DNA of 64,000 nt, from positions 275,794 through 339,793 of the forward strand of contig JAJIRX010000549.1 in NCBI GenBank assembly GCA_023853785.1, in the 5' to 3' direction. Below are positions 10,787-20,746 of this stretch, piece after piece (positions within the stretch are counted from its first letter, which is position 1; each line of letters begins with the position of its first letter). The position numbers and the translations under genes were made by a program. This DNA comes from Psilocybe azurescens (Eukaryota; Basidiomycota; Agaricomycetes; Agaricales; Agrocybaceae). The notes beneath the pieces are model-generated. The model saw only the letters and a list, made by a program, of their open reading frames with translations. It had not been told where the DNA came from and ran no database searches.

Positions 10787-12840
10787 ATGTTGCGATTACT
10801 TGCAAGACCGCTCACCCGTACACCCATATCTTCCCCACTACTTCGAATCTCTAGGACCATGGCCACTGCAAATACCCCCGATTTTGTACGTCTCTCTGTT
10901 TTCAATCTCAACAATGGTGTGCTCATAGATGTGCTGTCCAACAATAGAACAAGGTTCTCTACCAGCCTTTGGCGGAGATCGACCCCGAGGTCAAGAACAT
11001 CATCGACAAGGAAACATGGAGACAGTTCACCGGTCTCGAGCTCATTGCTTCAGAGGTGCGCCTATTTCCCCCTCCACTGTATCCTATGCCCCGCCTCCTA
11101 ACTCGCTTCCGTTTCGTCGACATAGAACTTGACTAGTCAGGCCACCATGGAGGCCAACGGTTCCATCTTGACCAACAAGTACTCCGAGGGTCTCCCTAAC
11201 GCCCGCTACTACGGTGGAAACGAGTACATCGACGAGCTCGAAATCCTCTGTCGCAAGCGCGCTCTCCAGGCCTTCAACCTCGACCCCGCAAAGTGGGGTG
11301 TCAACGTCCAGCCTTACTCGGGTAGCGTAAGTCACCTCCCCACCTTCCTGCGTCTCCTATCCTCCATTCCTTTCCGCAACCACATGCTAAATATACATCG
11401 TTTGTGATTCATACAGACAGCAAAGTGTGTATTACTCTTGCGGGACTGGCGGATCTCCGTCGTGAAACTAACCATGCTCATTCCTTTTCAGCTTTGCTGC
11501 TCTCACCGCTCTAATTCAACCCAACGATCGTCTTATGGGTCTCGGGCTTCCGGATGGTGGACATCTCACACACGGCTACTACGTACGTACCTCTCCTACC
11601 CTCTGCTTCGAGGCTTTACGGAAAATTTAACGACATATCACGTGTATTACTTAGACCGCGAAGAAGAAGATGACTGCTTCCTCGATTTACTTCCAGTCCC
11701 TCCCTTACGCCATCACCCCTGAATCCAACCTCATCGACTATGCCGGACTCGCTGCCCAAGCCAAGATCTTCAAACCCAGACTTATTATCTGCGGTGCTTC
11801 TGCGTACCCCGTGATTGGGACTACGCTGAGCTGAAGAAGACGGCGACCAAGGAGGGTGCATGGCTCATGGCTGATATCGCCCACACCAGCGGTCTCATTG
11901 CTGCTCAGGAACTCAACAACCCCTTCGAATACTGCGACGTCGTTACTACTACTACGTACGTTTTCCGTTTTCCGCTATGATTAAAGGTATATTAATACTG
12001 GGTGTTAGCCATAAAACTCTCCGTGGTCCCCGTGCCGGTTTGATCTTCTTCAGGAAAGACCTCGAGAACGCTGCTGATCTCGAGAAGCGCGTCAACGATG
12101 CTGTCTTTCCTGCTTGCCAAGGTGGCCCCCACAACAACGTAAGCACGCGCTCTTCCTCCCCGTGTTGTTCTCCGTGAACATGTACTCACGCATTCCCGTC
12201 TCCCCTTCTAGACCATCGCTGCTATCGCCACCTCTCTCCTCCAAGTCTCGAAACCCGAGTTCAAGCTGTACGCTAAGCAGGTGATCGCCAACGCCCGCGC
12301 ACTCGCTGCTTCTTTAGTCTCGCACGGTTACAGGCTCCAGACTGACGGTACCGATAACCACTTGGTGCTCTGGGATCTCCGCCCCATCGGTCTCACCGGC
12401 AGCAAAGTTGAGAAAGTCTGCGATCTCATGGGTATCACCATCAACAGTGCGTGTTCTCTTTCTCCCTTCCCCTGTTTATGTCTCACAGAACTATTTCTTT
12501 TCCAGAGAACGCTGTTTCTGGCGACGCATCTGCCCAAGTCCCCGGTGGTATCCGCCTCGGCACATCCGCGCTCACCTCGCGTAACATGAAAGAGGAGGAC
12601 ATCAAAGTCGTCGCGGACTTCCTGCACCGCGCCGTGCAGCTCTCGCTCCTGCTCCAGAAAGAGGCCGGCTCGAAACTGCTTAAGGACTTTGTCCGTGTGG
12701 CGACCGTGCCCCAGGAAGGACTCGAGGGGTACAAGCAGGTGAAGCAGCTCAGGGACGAGGTCGTGGCCTTTGCGAGCCAGTGGCCTCTGCCCGGTGTCGA
12801 TGTGCAGACGCTGACGAAGCCTGAGGGGATCCATGACTGA
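10787..12840 (+). CDS. SHMT: Serine hydroxymethyltransferase (exon 6 frameshifted as sequenced)
   Basis: A PLP enzyme that interconverts serine plus tetrahydrofolate with glycine plus methylene-tetrahydrofolate. Exons by splice signal and homology: 10787-10885, 10948-11055, 11126-11326, 11417-11424, 11492-11582, 11655-11955, 12009-12138, 12212-12446, 12506-12840. Family hallmarks: [45 protein letters not shown] and [16 protein letters not shown], whose Lys is the PLP Schiff-base residue (the intron at 11956-12008 splits its His codon). The intended protein is about 502 residues. The first 24 residues are basic and acid-free ([12 protein letters not shown]), like a mitochondrial presequence; a second in-frame ATG at 10859 (MATANTPDF) would give a cytosolic form. 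Exon 6 is one base short near 11810: after GASAY-P the frame slips into a stop, while the rest of the gene is perfect. This is either a sequencing or assembly error, or a very young pseudogene. Confidence 0.95.
11417..11424 (+). other. 8-nt SHMT microexon (exon 4)
   Basis: ACAGCAAA lies between a CAG acceptor and a GTGTGT donor. It supplies Thr, Ala and two bases of Asn, giving GS-TAN-FAALTAL across three exons, which is what the SHMT family has at this place. Skipping it would join the flanking exons out of frame. Confidence 0.85.
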
Positions 12841-14699
12841 GTGGGGCCTGGTGGATATGATTTGGATTTCATGTCTCTGCTTTTTTTGCATTTGGTTTTT
12901 TTTTCATCAAAAGAAGATTCAACGATCAATTCTTCACTGACTGATATGTAGATTCTAACGTAGACGGTAGAAGATACGTTTCTCTTTTAGACGGACTTCA
13001 ACATTGTCCGCCGCCAGCCGTGACTGTTTAGCGGTTTGTCTCTTTTTGTATTTCTAGTTGACCGTAGCATACCATCGTAGTATCTGAAAAAGCATAATGT
13101 ATATATTTCGACACTTGTGGTACTCTTTGTCGGTGCGTCGGCAGGTTTGAGATATCTCTATCAAAGACTTTGGAATTAGAGTAGAATGTGTGTGTAGCAC
13201 GATCGAAGTGAGCGTGGGAAGACTCGTGTTTCGAATTATCCTCTCATTCAGGAAGTTGCAAGGGTTTTTCTTTACCCTCATGTAATTTTTACCGACTCTC
13301 CCAGACTCGACAGAGTTTGAAAACATTTCCACCTCTTGATATCTAACACAAGATAGAACTCACAGCGCGCAATGTCGACACTGTTCTTGATGTTTCCCCT
13401 GGTAGACTTTTCGTTGCTCCTCTTCAGGTTTTTGAGCTCCTCGTCGACCCAATTTTCGATGAAATGGCTCTTTATCATTGCGTGGTAAGAACCTTACCAA
13501 TTTCTATGGACGTTGGGTCAATTTATCCAAATGTTTACCTGCATAGGTTGCAATACAAAAGTGGCTGAAGGACTTAGGGAAAAAAGTCTTCAATGTCACA
13601 TGTTGACTGGCGGTTGAGACCCAGTGCAGTTTTTTCTGCCATTGTTGTCTCTTTTGTGGTGGGAATGGCCCATCACTTGCCAATGGTCCTAACTAACCCA
13701 ATTCGCCCGAATTGGACAATGAATAGCTTTATTCGGTTATCAGAAAACATTGAAAACTTTTACCGGGAGTCATCTGATCAACTACCATACTTATATACCG
13801 AAATTTCTTGGAAATACGGGCCCAAAATCCGCAACAAGCGGACAAAGATTGGTCTGCTGAGCCCTCAAATCAGCCCTCAAATCAGCCCTCAAATCCGCCA
13901 AAAGCGGACAAAGCTTTTGATGGAGCTTCCCGGGTCCTCAGGTGGCCAACGAGTCCGTCATGGGTCCAACAGTACACACCAGGATTTTGACACTGTTAGT
14001 ACAGAGCGGGGTCTTACAGGAAATATAACAGACGACTCAGCTCCCTGAAGGCGTTGACTCTCAATCTATTTTGAGTTAGGTAAAGGAAATAGCAGGTCCA
14101 GATGCTATCTGCTATTTCCTCATTCGCGCACAAAAGCGTGTCACTGTACGGCACGAGACCGAAAACAAGTGTTTCAAAACAGATGGGCACATGCATCATG
14201 CCTATGTGATCTATTACATGGTACTGTGGAACTCGCTGCTTTGCTGTTCGAATCTGACAAGGCTGCAGAAGGGATGTGTGAGCAACATCTCAGCGGGGTC
14301 GTGAGAGAGCACTATGAGCCCGATCGGGCCGGAAATTCCATTTTTAACCACCCTTAAATGTCTGAAACGGATATTTCCACCCCTAAAGTCCTGAAACTAA
14401 AAACGGATGATTTGAATGCTGAAATTCCAAATGTCAAAAATGTACGTTTAAGGTCGAAATATGGCTCAGGAGAAAGGTTGCATTTTGGATGAAAAATTGG
14501 CCATCATATTCCTTCTAAAAACAGTGGAAATTTTGTACACATGTTAAATTTATGTTCAAAAAGATATTCTGCTGTGATTCTGCCTAAAAAGTCTATATTT
14601 CATCTGTACCTTTCCGCAATATTTCTGCATTTTTGCAAATCCTTTATTTATTACACAATCTCTGTTTGGGCAAACACTACAGTCGATAACAGGGCCTTT
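12841..14699. other. SHMT 3' flank; no convincing gene
   Basis: T-rich sequence just after the SHMT stop fits a 3' UTR. A 151-codon plus-strand open frame (13593-14048) has no recognisable domain. It contains three and a half copies of a 12-bp unit (AAATCAGCCCTC) at about 13862-13900, which makes a short protein repeat. 14320-14700 is AT-rich and without features I can name. Confidence 0.4.
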
Positions 14700-15860
14700 G
14701 TCGTCCTCACCAGCACCATCGTCTCCCCCCCCTACTCAACGGTTCAGTTCCCAGCAGCATGTGATGCTGCTGGGCCTGTGCCATCATTGCTGCCTCTGCT
14801 GCACTCACAGTTCCCAGCCCAGCAGCAATGCATGCTGCTGGTCCTCTGCTGTCCTTGCCGTCGCCACCTCCTCCCCCAGCACTCGACTGGCTCCTCCTCA
14901 CAGGAGCAGCGACCTTTGGGAACAGGTAGCCCCCCGTCGCCCCACCTCCTGTTGCTGCACTCCCACCCAGCGCCCCTGCACCTGCACTTGCACTCTGCCC
15001 AACACTCCCCATCTGCCCCCCACCGCCCGCCCCAAACCTGCCAAAGCCCCCAAACCCACCTGTCCTGCTCTCCTCACCCTCTATCTCCATCTCCATCTTG
15101 TTCCTGCTCTCCTTGCCCCCACCCTGCTCGCATTCATGAACGAGAGCGATGCGGGGCACATGGAGCAGTTAAAGATCTTCACAGTCACAATGTCTGTGTC
15201 CTGGCTCGGGAAGTGCACGTTCTTCGGCACGTGCCCGTGGGGATGCGAGAACATTGTTGATATGGCCAATGTGAGTGATGAGGAGAGGGCAAGAGCAGCA
15301 GCGACATGGACGTTGCCATGGACATGGTCGCGAGCGAGGAGAGCGAGGAGATGGACAAGGTAAGCAACGGCGGTGCATCTGGAGAATGTGGTATGCCATC
15401 AATGGAGTTTGACAGCGAGGTGTTGGTGGACACCGGCAGGGAAGCACTAGGCAGCGACGATCGTGAACTTGAATGCGAATACGAATGCGGGCCAAGGTGC
15501 AACGTGCTCGGTGCGCTTGCCGCCCTCTGATGCGCTCCCTGTCCCTGTCCTCCTTGCCCTCCTTCACTCCCTCTCTGCCCACCCCGCTGCACAGAATCCA
15601 CATTCTGCAACGCAGCCCTTCTATGCAGCTCTGGCCACAACACATTTGGCAACACTGACTGGCTCGGGAACAGCCCCCTGTCCTTGCCCCCGCCCTGTGC
15701 AATTGAGCCCCTGAGCTGGAGGACTTGAGGCTGCTCTTCAGCGGCTTGCCGTTCGAGAGCAGGATTGGGGACGAGTACCCAGCCCAGCAGTATCGTGTGC
15801 ATAACACTGGCACCCACTGTGCACGTCCCATTACGGCAGTAGAATGAGGGATCACCCTGG
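14700..15860 (-). pseudogene. Putative low-complexity protein gene, split by a solo LTR
   Basis: A GC-rich island. On the minus strand one frame (15185-15855) reads from YCRNGTCTVGASVMHTILLG into a Gln/Gly-rich and then Ser-rich stretch. Two other frames continue it (about 15081-15269, with HVPKNVHFPSQDTDIVTVKI, then 14707-15159, Gly/Ala-rich). This looks like one intrinsically disordered protein, perhaps a regulator, read through introns or frameshifts. The upstream end runs straight into the solo LTR at 15861, so if this was a gene it has been interrupted. I recognise no domain. Overlapping plus-strand frames of similar length exist because the region is GC-rich, so strand choice is tentative. 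Confidence 0.3.
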
Positions 15861-16285
15861 TGTTACGACTTCAAGCTTATATTCACGTGCGTGGATAAAG
15901 CCAACAGTCAAGTAGTCAAGAACAGCGAGTTCCAAGCGGTGTCAAGTAAGAGGAGGTTAGATTCTCAAGAACTAGCTAAAGAATACAGTGGATCCTTCCT
16001 GGTATAAATACTATGAACCGCACAGCAAGTTGAAACAAGTTTGAATGTTCATCAGCAGATGTATATAAGAATAGAGGAAACAGATCAAGCGTTCATCGAA
16101 AGATGTATCATAAAAGATAGAAGTGAAAGTCCATCAAAGATATGATGGAGTTTCATAGATATGATGGAAAGCAAAGTTCATCAGAACATATGATGATGTA
16201 TCAATGATGTGACAGATGACAAAGAAAAGGGAAAAGAAAAGAAAAGGAAAAGGAAAAGCAAAAAGAAAATAAAGTGTCCATAACA
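15861..16285. mobile_element. Solo LTR, Gypsy-1/2 family
   Basis: 425 bp beginning TGTTACGACTTC and ending CCATAACA, flanked by a perfect 5-bp target duplication CCTGG (15856-15860 and 16286-16290). The sequence closely matches the 3' LTR of Gypsy-2 (58714-59197) read on the other strand, including the part with CACGTGCGTGG and the A/G-rich tract. No internal region remains, so two LTRs recombined after insertion. It lies in the same orientation as Gypsy-1, whose genes are on the minus strand. Confidence 0.9.
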
Positions 16286-17732
16286 CCTGGTAAGCACCCT
16301 TAAAACAGCACCTCCATGCCATCCCTCTGACACTCATGCAGTCCACACATGTAACACAAACTTGAGTTCAACTGCTGGAGGATATGCCAATGTGTACCCT
16401 GTGCAGCTGACATGCAACAGATTAAATGTAAGTCATTGTGCTATCTTGCTTTCCTTCTATTCACGTTTGCTTTGCAAGTTCTTCTGGCTTCCGGTTGATG
16501 CAGTTTTTCTTTGGGTATTTAATTTGTGGTACCATTTGATCCTGATATGTATCTCGATGATCTGTGAAGACCAGATCTCATAGTCATTATGTCATTAATA
16601 AATATGATTTCCGTACATGTTGGATCATGATTTTCTGTATTTTAAGTGCGATAAAATTGGTAAAATCTGTCTATCTTTCCTTCGATAGAGTTGTGATTTT
16701 TGACTTTTTACATTGTATAATAAGATCTTTGCTTTAGCTTTTATTATCTCTAAAGCTCGAATTTTCACTCCTTACAACAGTCAGTCCCAAAAGGAAGGGT
16801 ATGAAACGCTCAATTTTGTGGATGTATTTCTGACCTCATTCCACCCTTTCTTTCTGCCTCTCAGTGGTGGAATTGTCTCCTTAATGAGTCAGAAAATCAA
16901 CCTTTCTGGAAGGTGGAATTTCTGACCTCCTAGGGCCCCTAGAGAGAGCTAGTCATGTGCCCAGGGAATGGTGCCGAAATGGCTTGGCTGATTTGAGAGG
17001 GCCATGTGTATGTATGGTGTTCGCGGCAGTTGAGGCAGAGGAAGGATTGGAGGTTGATGGAGATGACCTTGACATGGTTGTTTTGAAGGATGAAAGGAGA
17101 GTGAATAGATCCAGCTCGGGCATTTCTTGTACAGATATATGACAGTATGACTCGGAGGATATGTCGTTTGTAGCAGTAGGAGAAGTACATAGTTCAGGCT
17201 ACTTCTCACCAGTAATTTTTTTATTGCATACAGTACGGGAAGTCCTGTTACCATATCTGTTGGGTCGTGAAACTTCATTTCAAAGTCCAGCACTGGCCAA
17301 AATATTGATCAGTCTTCCACATAGTCTTGCGAATGCACACCATAAGTTTTGGACAGTGCTTCACAGCATGTGACCATAGACAACCTGCTCTAAGCAGCGG
17401 TATTTAACAGGTCTTGTTATTAAAGGTTGTACTCCCAACATCGTAAATAATAGTTCTTTGTATCACAGAAGCAGATACAAAATGGAGCTGATCACGTAAG
17501 GAAAAGCGCTGGTTGTCTATTTCTAGTTCAGCGCTTGGCGAACATACTTGGCCCTAGTGGTCATTGGTCTCCATCTTATTTCTATCCTATCTTCCTCCGG
17601 TTCTTGTCGGGTCTTGGCTCAATTATTTCTGTTGCTCACTCTTCCCCTTTACCCGTACGGTCTTTCAGCTGTCCGTGTCGTTAAAAAATGGATTGCCGGT
17701 AATATGCCTGAACCACGGGGTATTGTGATATT
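16286..17732. other. No recognisable gene
   Basis: Mostly AT-rich. On the minus strand around 16975-17120 an ATG opens MPELDLFTLL followed by a Ser/Thr-rich stretch of about 60 codons. It could be a relic N-terminus but has no partner exon I can identify. Confidence 0.35.
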
Positions 17733-18530
17733 TCAATTCAATTCAATGTTATTTATTTCATAGGCTTTGCACATGACACTAGTTTATTGCCTATATAGTA
17801 TGACTTGGCATGACCCAGGTGTTACTCTAAGTGACTGTGCCTATCTACTTTTGTTGTTACATCCTGTGGAAATTGTCTAATTGTGGCTTACAAATCCGGC
17901 ATTGGCTATTGGCAGGCTTTAGGAAAGTCAGCCCCGCCACCCCGGAGTTAATCTATTTACATAGCACCTTTCATCATCCCATGTAACACCCTGTCATGCA
18001 GGTAATTATTATCGGCAGCATGATCCACAGCAGCTGGTTGCCGTTTGATCCTGAGCAGTTTAATCCTCGTGGTCTTGTCCTTTCGGGTCAGCTCTAGCCG
18101 TCTTCGATGTCAGGTTGTCAAACTTCCACCTCGTGGTCCAGTTGGTCGTGCAAGTAGGGGACTGGTTTACCAGCCTCGGCATATGCCATGTCATGTGACC
18201 CCGTCCCTATTCTCCCAGCTCCCCACATGTATCTTGGCAATACCTGTTTTTCGCAGGCAAGGAGGGTAATGTCACCACAATTTACAACTAATTATAGGCT
18301 GATGTGGGTATGTTGTATTCGGCCGCTGTGGCTCTATTTGGTCTGACCGCACCTAAGTATACTGCCAGCATTCTTAAAGCCTTCCCAACACCGGGCCGTC
18401 CTCGGTGTCACCCGGGGGCGTTGAAAAGTCACATGGTGTCTAAAATGTTTTCCATGTAACCAGTCGGGATTGAACCACCGACCTAGGGTTAAAATCCGGC
18501 GATGGTGCCACCTGAGCCATCGCAGCCCCC
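17733..18530 (-). mobile_element. tRNA-derived SINE, unusually long
   Basis: The minus-strand 5' end at 18530 has a tRNA-like head: box A TGGCTCAGGTGG and box B GGTTCAATCCC at normal spacing. The putative anticodon loop ATTTTAA suggests descent from a tRNA-Lys(UUU). The body runs left to a tail of TTGAA-type repeats near 17733-17747. A perfect 11-bp target duplication ATTGTGATATT flanks it (17722-17732 and 18531-18541), the mark of LINE-driven insertion. At 798 bp it is long for a SINE, so an added body segment or an internal insertion is likely. No protein is encoded. Confidence 0.8.
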
Positions 18531-18834
18531 ATTGTGATATTATTAGTTACAACAAGTATGAAGTACTACTTGTCTTATATTGTAGGCATTTACTCAGTGA
18601 GATATGGCTGTATAGAGTATAGGATCAAGTGCAAGAGGAATAATAGGCTGGAGGGAACTACTACCTGGGCAGGACCTCTCGATAAATTTCGAGGAAAGGA
18701 CCTGGAATGTCAAAATCAACAATACTGCGTTGCACTCTCCAGCTTTCCGTACTCATACCCATGTCATTTCCATGTATACTGTAGAACCTTCCGAATGCTT
18801 ATGTATAAACAGACTCATAATCTCGCAGCGGACA

Positions 18835-18841
18835 TATAAAA
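18835..18841 (+). promoter_or_regulatory. TATA box of the secreted protein gene
   Basis: TATAAAA lies 85 nt upstream of the ATG at 18926, a usual distance for a fungal TATA promoter with a short leader. Confidence 0.6.
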
Positions 18842-18925
18842 GGACTGCGATGGTAACAATGTTCTTCAGATCCTTCAACTAGTTCTACTCTGCTCAGTAC
18901 TTCATAGTCCAGCTCGTAACAAGCC

Positions 18926-19434
18926 ATGTACTCCAAGCTCTCTCTTGTTAAGGGTATTTTTGTCGCTGTCATCACTGCTATTGGTGCCCAAGCTGCTCCT
19001 AGTGCTGCCATGGCTGATTTGGTGAATACACAATCCGACTTTCTTATTTTCATATAATTTTAATATACATTCAAAATCAAGGGGGCGCTTCGTGAGGCAA
19101 ATGCAGCAGCAGTAGATGGTCATCTCTTTGTCTGTGTCAACGCCAACTTTGTGGAACCCTGCAACAACTTCAACTTCAACAATGGTCAATGCATCAACTT
19201 TGTCGCACCTTTCCAGGACAGCATATTGAGCCTTGGACCCGACCCTGGCTTCACCTGCATTGTCTTCAAGTTAGTCATACGATGATGACTGTATATTTTT
19301 ACCATATTTACATCATTTTTAGGGACACCAACTGCTCTGGACAGAGTCTCAACATTGCCAATCCTGGTATCACTGATTTGTCCTCCACTGGCCTGAATGA
19401 TCAAATCTCTTCCTTCCAGTGCTTCTCAAATTAG
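18926..19434 (+). CDS. Small secreted cysteine-rich protein
   Basis: Three exons (18926-19021, 19082-19269, 19323-19434) with GT-AG introns of 60 and 53 nt give 131 residues. Residues 1 to about 24 form a signal peptide (a Lys, then GIFVAVITAIGAQA, Ala-X-Ala cleavage region). The mature part has six cysteines (in FVCVNANF, PCNNF, GQCINF, FTCIVF, NCSGQ and FQCFS), enough for three disulfides. The pattern of aromatic-glycine pairs around CNNFNFNNGQCINF and FTCIVFKDTNCSGQS recalls beta-gamma-crystallin-like small secreted proteins of agarics, but I cannot confirm the family. Function unknown; small secreted cysteine-rich proteins of this kind are often candidates for cell-wall or host-interaction roles. 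The frame is intact and it has its own TATA box, so it looks like a live gene inside a repeat-rich region. Confidence 0.8.
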
Positions 19435-20230
19435 AGGTCAGTAGTTTCTCATCAAAACAAGACCTGATACAGCAGGACAATATTAAATTTGAACGATGTA
19501 GTACCTCAAATAAGAATGCCAAGAGTCACATGATTGTGGCTGAGGGATTGGAGGGCCCTTCATTAAGATATCTTCAACTTTGTCGAGTATATGTATTAAT
19601 TGCTCGAATTTAAATATCTCTTTCTCTTCTTTCTCGCCATTGGATGTTTTCTTATCCATCGACTACTTTATAAAGAGGAGCACTTAAAACCATCAGACTG
19701 CATTACTTAGGGTCTTTTGAATGCAGTCACTTATGATTTTTGGATTGTCCATGGATCAAGTCAGGACTGAACTGTTTCTCTTTATCCTTGGTTTACCAGC
19801 TAGATATGTACCATTGTAACATATCATATGGTAGAAAGGACAATTACAGTGTTGCATATCATATGGGTTCAGTGGTCCCTCTGAGCCAGTGAATGTTGTT
19901 TTATCCTTAAATGGAAATATACACTGTACCATATCATATGATTCAGTAATTACAATGAATGTGCCATGACTGGCTGGTTGCCTGGGGTATATCGCCCGCA
20001 CTGCCCCTTTCCCGGACCTGCCCCAGAGTCTGGAAATAGTTCTCCCTGCCTGACACTCTTTTTGGGTCCAAATGTCATTGCTGCGCAGCCAAAAAATTGA
20101 CAGAATTCGTGCCAAATGATGTAGTAGGTACGGAAAGTGTGCCCGCCCGATGCCGTCCCAAATGCCGCCCCAAAAATGGCACTTGTCTTGAATTTCAGAT
20201 ATACAATATATATGGGGGTTACATGTACAT
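19435..20230. other. No gene; three copies of CATATCATATG
   Basis: The word CATATCATATG occurs three times between 19818 and 19945, spaced by about 35 and 80 bp. No open frame is convincing. A regulatory or repeat origin cannot be told apart from sequence alone. Confidence 0.3.
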
Positions 20231-20235
20231 TCTGT

Positions 20236-20305
20236 AAGGGTGATGGTCTAGCGGTTTGTGGCTTGAATAGTTACCAAGACACTAGGGTTCGAATCCCAAG
20301 ATTAG
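20236..20305 (+). repeat. tRNA-like SINE head
   Basis: Plus-strand box A TGGTCTAGCGG and box B GGGTTCGAATCCC lie at tRNA-like spacing, but the acceptor stem does not pair well. It is better read as a SINE promoter than a tRNA gene. The right end may be near the TATATAT stretch at 20370, which resembles one near 20200, but a target duplication is not clear. Confidence 0.5.
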
Positions 20306-20519
20306 CTTTTTGGTCCAGTTGGCGGTGTCAATGCAGCTCGGGACTACAGTGATAATCAGAGCAAAAGCAACATAAATATATATCAGTGTTGCGGCAGTTC
20401 ATGTATCAGTATTGCAGGTGTGTTATACCATGAAGTCCAGGGATCGAACCATCTAATTTACTTTTTATAATTGTGTAGCAGTGATATTGCAACCCAGCAG
20501 GTGGCAGAACGTTTGCCGA

Positions 20520-20690
20520 CCTGGGCCCAAATCTGGACCTGGACCCAAACCCTTGGCATTTGTTTTGGCTATTCTGCATTAATGCTCAGCGACTATCAGT
20601 GGTTTGTCGACCCAGACCTGGACCCAGACCCAGACCCTTGGTGTTTGTTTTCATCATTCTGCACTTATTCTCAGTGACTTGAAGAACCAG
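20520..20690. repeat. Two tandem units of about 84 bp with GGACCCAGACC motifs
   Basis: A unit containing CTGGACCTGGACCCA, then CCCTTGG and TTTGTTTT and ending CAGTGACT or CAGCGACT, occurs twice in a row. The second unit has extra copies of CCCAGA. It lies just beyond the end of the acidic-repeat gene. Confidence 0.6.
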
Positions 20691-20746
20691 TCTGAAGCCA
20701 CAGTAGCATTGTATTGTCCAAAATATATATACTAAAAACCCCTAAT

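Noticed and set aside
13593..14048. 151-codon plus-strand frame
   Set aside because: Contains a short tandem repeat and no recognisable domain; no supporting splice context.
20236..20305. Possible real tRNA gene
   Set aside because: Promoter boxes fit, but acceptor and other stems do not pair well. A SINE head is more likely; the same holds for the heads at 18.5, 42.6 and 43.4 kb.
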